Source of the DNA: JAGSPQ01 sp038206395
GTDB lineage: Bacteria; Myxococcota; Myxococcia; Myxococcales; Myxococcaceae
Length of the DNA: 64,000 nucleotides
NCBI GenBank assembly: GCA_038206395.1
Contig: JBBRAX010000005.1
Span: forward strand, 124,001-188,000
Direction: 5' to 3'
The notes under the pieces were generated by a model, which saw nothing but the letters and a program-made list of their open reading frames with translations, was not told the origin of the DNA and searched no databases. Positions within the stretch are counted from its first letter, which is position 1; each line of letters opens with the position of its first letter. Positions 44,160 through 50,718 of the stretch are shown piece by piece. Made by a program: the position numbers and the translations under genes.

Positions 44160-45437
44160 TCAGTGAACGAGCGCGCCCTGCGGCGCAGACACTTCGGAAT
44201 CGGTGGTCGCGGCGACGTCCTTCGGTGCGCCGAGGATCAGCACCGCCATCGCGACCTGGCAGACGGCGACGACGATGCCGATCGACCAACCCAGCGGCAC
44301 ACCGCCGTGCTCGGACATCGCGGCGATGCCCATCGGCACGAACGCGGCCGGCAGCGCGCCCACGTGGTAGACGATGCCGACCGCACGGGCGCGAAGCCGG
44401 GCCGGGAACAGTGACGTCAGCAGCAGCGGCGAGACGCCCGAGTAGCCGGCGCCGCACACGCCACCGAGAAAAGCGCCGACCAGCAGGAAGTTGGGCGCCC
44501 AGCCGACGTACAGCGGGGTGAGCACCGCCATCAGCAGCGCCGGCACCGAGACTGCCCAGACGACGCCCTTCTTCATCGCCAGCCAGCCGCAGACGACAGC
44601 GCCGATGAGCATCCCGATGTTGAAGAGCGCGACGTGCAGCGCCACCGTCTGCATCGAGAAGTTGAAGCCCTTCATCAGCAGCACGGCGTAGTTGCCGGTG
44701 AGCGCGTAGTAGCCGCCGAAGCCAGCCGACATCGCCAGCGAGCCCCACGCGAGGCGCTTCACCACGCCGGGCGTGCGGAACACTTCAGCCCATGACACCT
44801 CGGCGACCTTTGCTGCCTTGCCCGCCTTCCATTCGGGGCTCTCAGGGACGAAGTAGCGAATCGGCAGCGCGAGCAGGGCCGGAATCGCGGCGACGATGAA
44901 CAGCGCGCGCCAGCCCCAGACGGGCACGATGAAGGCGGCAGCGACGGCGGCGAGCAGGTAGCCGACCGCCCAGCTGCCCTGCAGAATTCCCGACGCGATG
45001 CCGCGGCTGCGGGCCGGCCAGTTCTCCATCGCCAGCGTCGCGCCCGACGTCCACTCGGCGCCCATGCCGAAGCCGAACAAGGTGCGAAGGACGATGACCC
45101 ACATGAAAGACGGAGCGAAGGCGATCAACCCGTCGCACACCGCGAACCAGATCACCGACAGCATCAGGGGCAACTTCCGGCCCCACTTGTCTGCGGCCCA
45201 GCCGGCGACGAGCGCGCCCAACAGACGCATCATCAGAGTGAGCGCGATGGTTCCTGCGGTCGACGTGTAGCTGACCCCGAACTCCTCGGTGATCTGCTTC
45301 ATCACCAGCAGGAAGACGGTGAAGTCGAAGGCATCCATCACCCAGCCGATCCACGCGGCTGAGAACGAGGCCCACTGCCCCTTCGTCGGTTCTTTCCACC
45401 ACGGCCCCAACTTCGGCGCGATCGCTGCAGTCGTCAT
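44160..45437 (-). CDS. MFS transporter, sialate/lactate:proton symporter type
   Basis: 425 residues from the ATG at 45437. Twelve hydrophobic segments are visible. WIGWVMDAFDFTVFLLVMKQ in segment 1, GWAADKWGRKLPLM in the first cytoplasmic loop (MFS motif A) and RSRGIASGILQGSWAVGYLL with FVPESPEWK after segment 6 match the sialate/lactate/aromatic-acid carriers (SHS/AAHS, NanT- and JEN-like). It imports an organic acid with protons. It lies 124 bases from a TetR gene on the same strand that is probably transcribed first; that regulator may control it. The substrate cannot be told. Confidence 0.87.
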   Translation of the reverse strand: MTTAAIAPKLGPWWKEPTKGQWASFSAAWIGWVMDAFDFTVFLLVMKQITEEFGVSYTSTAGTIALTLMMRLLGALVAGWAADKWGRKLPLMLSVIWFAVCDGLIAFAPSFMWVIVLRTLFGFGMGAEWTSGATLAMENWPARSRGIASGILQGSWAVGYLLAAVAAAFIVPVWGWRALFIVAAIPALLALPIRYFVPESPEWKAGKAAKVAEVSWAEVFRTPGVVKRLAWGSLAMSAGFGGYYALTGNYAVLLMKGFNFSMQTVALHVALFNIGMLIGAVVCGWLAMKKGVVWAVSVPALLMAVLTPLYVGWAPNFLLVGAFLGGVCGAGYSGVSPLLLTSLFPARLRARAVGIVYHVGALPAAFVPMGIAAMSEHGGVPLGWSIGIVVAVCQVAMAVLILGAPKDVAATTDSEVSAPQGALVH

Positions 45438-45561
45438 GCGTTCCCCGGGCTCCACTTGAAGATTGAGGCGGCCGGCGACCTCAACGCAGACAGGACCACT
45501 GCCCCTGCGCCGTCGGCGAACAGCGTGCAGGCGCGGCCGGTGCTGGCGATCACCGCGTGCC

Positions 45562-46200
45562 TCACTTCTTCGCCCCGGCTTTCTTGAGGCGGCGCGAGGA
45601 GAGCAGGCCGTTCTCGACGAACTCCATCACTTCGTCGACGACGCGATCGAGGTGCTCCGGGCTTTCCCAGATGACGAAGCGCATGCCGAGCATGTCGGCG
45701 ATGCCCATCAGCGCGTACGCCATCACCTCGGGGTCGAAGTCGCCGATCTCGCTGCGCTCCATCGCGCGGCTCAGGCCCTTCGTGTACGCGGCGGCGAGGC
45801 TCTTGTAGTAGCGGTGGTAGACCTCGACGTCGACGAACTCGGCCTGGCGAACGATGCGGTAGAGGTTGTGGTGCTTGCTCGCGAACTCGAAGAACGCCTT
45901 GAAGCCCGCACGTTCCATCTCGAGGCGGTTCGTCGCCGACTTCACCTTTGCCGCCAGCGCCGCCCGCAGCCGCGACCCGAGCTCGTCGACCAGCTGGGTG
46001 AACACCGCCAGCTTGTGCGGGAAGTAGATGTAGAAGGTGCCCAGCGCGACGCCCGCCCGCTTGGTGATTTCCGAGATCGACGCGTGCTCGTAGCCGACCT
46101 CTCCGAACACCAGCTCGGCCGCCTCGAGCAACTGGGCGCGCGTCTTCGCTCCACGCTGGGTCAGCTTCTTCGCCGGGGCTGAAGGTGAAACCTGATTCAT
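45562..46200 (-). CDS. TetR/AcrR-family transcriptional regulator
   Basis: 212 residues. The helix-turn-helix lies at about 17-65 (RAQLLEAAELVFGEVGYEHA, SISEITKRAGVALGTFYIYF). The C-terminal domain is helical with a Glu/Arg-rich tail (FVENGLLSSRRLKK). The upstream 110 bases are clearly AT-rich compared with their surroundings and hold two 22-base palindromes, the likely operators, so autorepression is plausible. The MFS gene follows in the same direction. The inducing ligand is not evident. Confidence 0.9.
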   Translation of the reverse strand: MNQVSPSAPAKKLTQRGAKTRAQLLEAAELVFGEVGYEHASISEITKRAGVALGTFYIYFPHKLAVFTQLVDELGSRLRAALAAKVKSATNRLEMERAGFKAFFEFASKHHNLYRIVRQAEFVDVEVYHRYYKSLAAAYTKGLSRAMERSEIGDFDPEVMAYALMGIADMLGMRFVIWESPEHLDRVVDEVMEFVENGLLSSRRLKKAGAKK

Positions 46201-46222
46201 GTCTCAGCTCTGTCTCAAAAAC

Positions 46223-46244
46223 ATGAACATGATGTCAAGTTCAT
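46223..46244. promoter_or_regulatory. Candidate operator of the TetR gene
   Basis: A 22-base near-palindrome: ATGAACATGAT followed by GTCAAGTTCAT, 9 of 11 positions symmetric. It ends 23 bases from the TetR start, inside an AT-rich stretch (about 46203-46310) that probably holds the promoter. Confidence 0.45.
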
Positions 46245-46265
46245 ATTTATTGATTAGTGATTTCA

Positions 46266-46287
46266 ATGACTTGATTTTAGTTGTCAT
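46266..46287. promoter_or_regulatory. Second palindrome upstream of the TetR gene
   Basis: ATGAC at 46266-46270 and GTCAT at 46283-46287 frame a site of the same 22-base total length as the first palindrome, but only the outer five bases are symmetric. It may be a weaker operator. The remaining bases to 46474 hold no supported gene. Confidence 0.3.
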
Positions 46288-46474
46288 GGGCTTTACAAAC
46301 ATCAGGTTGGGGATGGTTCGGGTGCCCTGGGGTTCAGGCAGGGCCTAATCGGCCCGCATGAGAGCTCTTCTGGTGGTGGTGGTGCTGCGATCACCTCTGA
46401 AGGGCCGACGCCCCCAGGCGGTGACGGTGGCCTCCACTGGTGACGATGGCCTCCGGCGGCGCAGGAGCCGCGGG

Positions 46475-46723
46475 CTACAGCAGGCGGCCGAGCGCGACGC
46501 CGAACAGCACGAGCAAGATGCCCGCGGGAATCAGCCAACGCGGGTAGGCGGTGCGGGGCGTCTCGGGCATCGAAGGCGGCTGCCACGGCACCTGGGGTTC
46601 GGGGCGGGCGAAGACCTGGGGCGTCTTCGCAGCGCTGGGCAGCGGCGCCGTGCCCGACTCGGACGCGATCACCGCCATCGCATCAGCGAGAGGATCCGTG
46701 CGGCCGCTGCGTCGGGAAGACAT
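46475..46723 (-). CDS. Small C-tail-anchored membrane protein
   Basis: 82 residues. A polar, Pro-rich N-terminal region (SSRRSGRTDPLADAM, VPWQPPSMPETP) is followed by a single C-terminal membrane segment (WLIPAGILLVLFGVALGRLL). No family is recognised. It follows the zinc-ribbon gene by 11 bases on the same strand, so the two are probably cotranscribed. It has no strong ribosome site, and coding status rests on codon pattern and the clean membrane anchor. Confidence 0.5.
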   Translation of the reverse strand: MSSRRSGRTDPLADAMAVIASESGTAPLPSAAKTPQVFARPEPQVPWQPPSMPETPRTAYPRWLIPAGILLVLFGVALGRLL

Positions 46724-46734
46724 CGCGCGAGACT

Positions 46735-46947
46735 CTACGCCTTCGCCGGAGCGACGTGCTCGGTGTAACCCGGGTCGCGGTGGTTGAAGTCCGGGTTGTG
46801 CGCGTCCCAGCAGTCGTGCGAGCAGAACGTCAGCTGCGTGCGCTTGCGATTGCACGTCGAGACCGTGCACCGCAGGTACGGCCCACCAAACGCGATCGGC
46901 TTCTTGCAGATGTTGCACTTTCCCCAGCTCGCGGCGGCGTCGGTCAT
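46735..46947 (-). CDS. Small zinc-ribbon-like protein
   Basis: 70 residues. CNICKKPIAFGGPYLRC and FCSHDCWDAH provide five or six Cys plus a His in the spacing of a treble-clef or MYM/TRASH-like zinc finger. The rest is polar. No specific family can be named. It lies nine bases after the broken channel gene on the same strand and just ahead of the small membrane protein, suggesting one transcript. Confidence 0.6.
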   Translation of the reverse strand: MTDAAASWGKCNICKKPIAFGGPYLRCTVSTCNRKRTQLTFCSHDCWDAHNPDFNHRDPGYTEHVAPAKA

Positions 46948-46956
46948 GCCCGATTC

Positions 46957-47876
46957 CTAGACGAACGCAGCACTCGCGCCAAGCCAGACGAAGATCAGCG
47001 CGATCAGCAGGGGGAACACCCATCGCGACCGCTGCTCGAGCACCATCGCGGCCGCGAGCTGATCGCGCTCGGTCAACACGAACCCGGCGAAGGTTTCCGC
47101 CAGCGTCAGGAACAGCAGCCCGTACGTGGCGATGAAGAACTTGTCGGAAAGCACGAGGTACCCGATGTCCGGCATGTTCTGAGAGACGGCCACGTTGTAC
47201 GCCATGCACGACAGCAGCGCGGTGACAGCGACGGCGGCCTTCGTGTCGAGCTGGTCGGGTGGCAGGAAGAAGACCAGGTACGCCATCGCGAGGATGATCA
47301 GCAGGGGGATGAGGATCTTGAACGCATACGACAGGTACTCGCGGTCGAAAGCGGCACGGAGCACGTAGCGCGAGTAGCGGCTGCCGGTCTTGGTGCGCTC
47401 GGGGTCGCCGAAGTTGGTGGGGTAGTTCTTCAGCTCCATCGTGCGCGTGACGTGGCTGTCATCTCGGTGACCTCCATGCGCGAGTTCTCGAAGGCGAGGC
47501 CCAGCGTCTGGCGATCGAACGGGTAGAGGCGCAGGTCCTGATCGAAGAAGAAGGTGCCGGTGACGCGGAAGCAGACGTACCACTCGCCGTCGACGAGCTT
47601 GCGGTCGACCTCGTCCTTCGACTCGAACTTGCCGTTCACGGACTCGAGGTTGTCGACGATCAGCTTGTCGCGTTCCTCGGTGGTCGAGGGGAAGCGCAGC
47701 CACAGGTAGAAGTCGGCGTAGAAGCTCTGGGCGCGGGGGTCGATGTCGCGCATCGCGACCACATGGGTGCCGACTTTGACGGGCGTCGGCTGCGATGGAG
47801 CCGATGTGAGCGCAAGTACGGCAGCGGCGATGAGGAGCACGGCGCGGCAGCATGCCAGAGGTTGGGTACACTCCAA
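46957..47876 (-). pseudogene. Broken pentameric ligand-gated ion channel (Cys-loop/GLIC family)
   Basis: The first frame, from a TTG at 47876, gives a signal peptide (VLLIAAAVLALTSA) and the ligand-binding domain: VGTHVVAMRDIDPRAQSFYA, DFYLWLRF and LYPFDRQTLGLAFENS. It breaks near 47435-47455 and the next frame continues MELKNYPTNFGD, YSRYVLRAAFDREYLSYAFK and ILIPLLIILAMAYLVFFLPP, then the remaining three membrane helices. Compared with GLIC, the interval between the FDxQTL strand and the pre-helix Arg is about 15-25 residues short, so the break looks like a deletion of strands 8-9 rather than a single-base error. The channel would not be made. The start TTG lies only three bases from the divergent ATG at 47880. 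Confidence 0.7.
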
Positions 47877-47879
47877 GAG

Positions 47880-49094
47880 ATGCGGACAGCCCTGGTCGTG
47901 TTGCTCGTCGCCGGTTCAGCGGTGGCGGCGGAAAAGATCCTCACCAACGACACGTTCACGGGAACTGGCGGTATCAACCGCCAGAGCCTGCTCGAGTACG
48001 AAGGCGGCGGCGTCTTCATCACTCCGACGAGCTACCCCGCGACCGTCACTGCCGTTGAAGTGCTGTCCGTGCCGGAAACGGGAAACACCGGCGGAGCCAC
48101 CGGCGCGTACCTGCTCGACGTGTGGACGGAATCCCAGGGCCGGCTGGTCGGAAACAAGCGCGAAGATGGCGGCGTGTACCCGCCTGCGCTCACCTCGGGC
48201 GTTCAGCTCACGGCGTCGCTCACGTTGTTCAACCGCTACACGATCACGCCGCCGCTGGTGGTCACCTCGGGGAAGATGTTCGTCGCCATCAGGGAGCAGA
48301 CATCGACGTCGGATGACGGCACTGCGCTCGCGTTCGACCTGGGCCCGCAGGTTCCTGGCGCGAACTGGTACTTCGATCCGAACAACGAGTTCACGCCGAT
48401 CAACTTGCCTGACGGCGGATTCCAGAAGGGTGTCACGGGCAACTGGATCATCCGGGCGTGTGTCGCGACCGACGGTGGAGGCGGCCCAATCATCGGATGT
48501 GGATTCATGGGAGGAACGGGAGGTGGCTCCGGCGCAGGCGGAGGAGTCGGCGCAGGCGGGGGAGTCGGCGCAGGCGGGGGAGTCGGCGCAGGCGGGGGCA
48601 TGGGCACCGGCGGAGGAGTCGGCGCAGGCGGAGGAGTCGGCGCAGGCGGGGGAGTCGGCGCAGGCGGGGGCATGGGCACCGGCGGATCCGGAACAGGCGG
48701 CGGAACCGGCGGAGGCGGAGGCTTCATCCGGATGTTCGCGATCACGTCGATCGACCCAGCGGACAGCTTCAACGCGGAAGAAACGCCGGTGGTGATCGTG
48801 GGCGACGGCTTCGACGAGATCGCCGAGGTCTTCGTCGGCCCGAAGGTGCTGGCGGACGTGAAAGCAAAATCCCCAAACGTGTTGAACGCGACGGTGCCGA
48901 AAGGAATGAGCGCGGGCGTCTACGACGTGAAGGTCTTCAACAAGCGCGGCCAGAGCCTGGTCCTTTCGAAGGCGTTCACGGTGAACGAAGGAACCCGCGT
49001 GCGTATGGCGGGCTGCGGCTGCAACGTGGGGGGCTTCGAGCTGCTCGGCTCCGCGTTGGTCCTGCTGGCCGCCGCGCGCCGCCGCCGCCTCTGA
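47880..49094 (+). CDS. Gly-rich-repeat surface protein with IPT/TIG domain and MYXO-CTERM-like tail
   Basis: 404 residues. The signal peptide is LVVLLVAGSAVAAE. Residues 20-200 form a beta-rich domain (FTGTGGINRQSLLEYEGGG, FNRYTITPPLVVTSGKMFVA). Residues about 215-285 are tandem GAGGGV/GAGGGM/GTGGGV units encoded by 18-base DNA repeats. Residues 290-375 are an IPT/TIG-like Ig domain (ITSIDPADSFNAEETPVVIV). The end reads MAGCGCNVGG, then a hydrophobic stretch (LLGSALVLLAAA) and RRRRL, matching the MYXO-CTERM sorting signal that directs surface anchoring in Myxococcota. No enzymatic motif is visible. Confidence 0.8.
   Translation: MRTALVVLLVAGSAVAAEKILTNDTFTGTGGINRQSLLEYEGGGVFITPTSYPATVTAVEVLSVPETGNTGGATGAYLLDVWTESQGRLVGNKREDGGVYPPALTSGVQLTASLTLFNRYTITPPLVVTSGKMFVAIREQTSTSDDGTALAFDLGPQVPGANWYFDPNNEFTPINLPDGGFQKGVTGNWIIRACVATDGGGGPIIGCGFMGGTGGGSGAGGGVGAGGGVGAGGGVGAGGGMGTGGGVGAGGGVGAGGGVGAGGGMGTGGSGTGGGTGGGGGFIRMFAITSIDPADSFNAEETPVVIVGDGFDEIAEVFVGPKVLADVKAKSPNVLNATVPKGMSAGVYDVKVFNKRGQSLVLSKAFTVNEGTRVRMAGCGCNVGGFELLGSALVLLAAARRRRL
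48531..48692 (+). repeat. 18-bp tandem repeat inside the Gly-rich protein gene
   Basis: Nine units of 18 bases with consensus GGCGCAGGCGGGGGAGTC, each encoding six residues. Units ending CATG and beginning GGCACC recur in the same order at two places (48585-48620 and 48657-48692), showing that blocks of four or five units were duplicated. Length variation between strains is expected. Confidence 0.9.
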
Positions 49095-49097
49095 CGC

Positions 49098-49577
49098 CGT
49101 GCGCAACTTCCGCACGCGCAGTACGCCAACCGCTCGCTCGGCATCGGCGCGCAGGCGTCCACTTCGATCAGCAACGCGGCCCTCTGGGCGATCACTCTCG
49201 AAGGCTCGCTGTACATCGAGAACGGCTTCGACACCTTCATCCGGATTCCGTTCTCGATGACCCACGTCCTCGTCGGAGCCGACACGCCCACCGGCGCCGG
49301 CGACATCTTTGCGACCGGCGGCAGCCTCGGCGTCCGCTATTTCTTTCTCGAAGCGACCCTTCGACCATGGGCCGGAATCCAGCTGTCCGGGCTGGTGCTC
49401 GTCACCAAGCCTGAAGTCACCTGGTTCGTCGGCCCCGGAGTGAGCGCCGGCGTCGACTACTTCTTCACCGACTCCGTGGCCGCCGGAGTGCGCGCCTCGT
49501 ACGACTTCTTCGCGATGATCAACAAGGTGCCCCGCCACAACCTCGGCGCCGCGCTGAGCCTCTCAGTTCTCTTCTGA
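49098..49577 (+). pseudogene. Beta-barrel outer-membrane protein without signal peptide
   Basis: The frame is open right after the previous stop and reads AQLPHAQYANRSLGIGAQAS and onward through about 155 residues of alternating barrel strands (WAITLEGSLYIENGFDTFIR, LGVRYFFLEATLRPWAGI) to LSLSVLF with a terminal Phe. AQLPHAQYANR looks like the first residues after a signal-peptidase cut, but no signal peptide and no usable start precede it. The first ATG is at 49257, in the middle of the barrel. The most likely reading is loss of the 5' end, directly against the preceding gene's stop. Confidence 0.55.
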
Positions 49578-49621
49578 CGGTCAGGCCCGAAAACCGCCAG
49601 CGCGTCTCACCCCACGTCCGT

Positions 49622-50193
49622 ATGTTGCGTGGCGTGAACCCAACCGAGCACGATCGCTTCTACGCCGCGGTGAAGAGCCGCGACGCCCGCTTCGACGGGC
49701 GCTTCTTCACGGCCGTGAAGACGACGGGCATCTACTGCCGGCCCATTTGCCCCGCCCGCCCCCCGCTGCGCAAGAACGTCGGCTTCTTCTCCTGCGCCGC
49801 TGCCGCCCCGAGTCAGCGCCGGGCACCCCGGCGTGGCTCGGGCCTTCGGCGACCGTCTTTCGCGCGCTTCGCCTCATCGAGCGCGGCGTCCTCGACGAGC
49901 ACAGCGTCGAGACCCTGGCTGGCCAGCTCGGCATCGGCGACCGCTACCTGCGCCGCCTCTTCGACAAACACCTCGGCACTTCGCCGCAGTACGTGGCGAT
50001 GCGCGCCTTCGGCGAGCCCGATGCGTTTCCGGCCGGCGATCTGATTCTTCGCCGCGCGGCGGGGAAGCTCACCGAGGCGGCGCTCGAACAGAAGTCCGAG
50101 GCCTGGCGCCCATGGCGGGCCTACGCAGCCATCGGTTTGTGGACGATGTACTCAGAGGAGAAAGCAGATGGTCATTCAGCTCTCGCATCTTGA
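49622..50193 (+). pseudogene. Decayed Ada-AlkA fusion (DNA alkylation repair)
   Basis: The first frame, from 49622, reads DRFYAAVKSRDARFDGRFFT and GIYCRPICPARPPLRKNVGF, the Ada metal-binding domain with the methyl-acceptor CRPIC. Near 49795 the frame changes and resumes at RRCRPESAPGTPAWLGPSAT with loss of about nine codons, including one zinc Cys. The AraC-type helix-turn-helix follows (ETLAGQLGIGDRYLRRLFDK), and then HLGTSPQYVAMRAFGEPDAF joins the helix-turn-helix straight to the far end of an AlkA glycosylase (FGEPDAFPAGDLILRRA, AWRPWRAYAAIGLW). About 250 residues with the glycosylase catalytic Asp are missing. So at least two deletions have removed function. The last codons overlap the intact ogt. 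Confidence 0.75.
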
Positions 50194-50671
50194 TACCCCC
50201 GTCGGCCGGATCCTGATCTCCGCCACCGCCAACGGTCTTAACGGGCTCGATTTCGCCGAGTCCGACGAGCACGTGCGCGCTCGGCTCGAGAAGACGTTTC
50301 CTGGAGCCACCTTCTCGTCCGGCCCCTTCGCCAAGGCAGCCGCGAAGCGCGTGGCGGCCTACTTCGACGGAGACTTGAAGGCGCTCGACGCGCTCGACAC
50401 TGCCGCCGTCGGCACCGCCTTCCAGAAGAAGGTCTGGGCGGCACTGCGAAAGATCCCGATGGGGGCCACCGCCTCGTACGCGCAGATCGCCCGCGCCATC
50501 GGCAACCCCGCCGCAGTCCGAGCGGTCGGCGCCGCGAACGGCCGCAACCCGGTCGCCCTCGTCGTGCCGTGTCACCGCGTCATCGGCGCCGACGGCTCTC
50601 TCACCGGGTACGCCAGTGGGCTCTGGCGCAAGCAGTGGCTGCTGCGGCACGAAAAGGCGCTGCTCGCATGA
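50168..50671 (+). CDS. ogt: Methylated-DNA--protein-cysteine methyltransferase
   Basis: 167 residues. GAGGAG lies seven bases before the ATG at 50168. FQKKVWAALRKIPMGATASY and AARAVG-like helix (NPAAVRAVGAANGRNPVALV) lead into PCHRV with the acceptor Cys135, followed by LTGYASGLWRKQWLLRHE. This is the complete Ogt/MGMT fold, which takes methyl from O6-methylguanine once and is then inactive. It follows the broken ada-alkA gene and was probably its partner; with that gene lost, it may now be the main alkyl-guanine repair protein encoded here. Confidence 0.95.
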   Translation: MVIQLSHLDTPVGRILISATANGLNGLDFAESDEHVRARLEKTFPGATFSSGPFAKAAAKRVAAYFDGDLKALDALDTAAVGTAFQKKVWAALRKIPMGATASYAQIARAIGNPAAVRAVGAANGRNPVALVVPCHRVIGADGSLTGYASGLWRKQWLLRHEKALLA

Positions 50672-50718
50672 CGCGCGGTTAACGCTTTTCCCGCGCGAGG
50701 CTCTGAGTCTGCGAGCCC

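Noticed and set aside
47435..47455. Programmed frameshift in the channel gene
   Set aside because: No slippery sequence is visible at the joint and part of the conserved domain is missing, so deletion is simpler.
48531..48692. CRISPR array
   Set aside because: Repeats are contiguous 18-base units without spacers and lie in frame inside a coding region.
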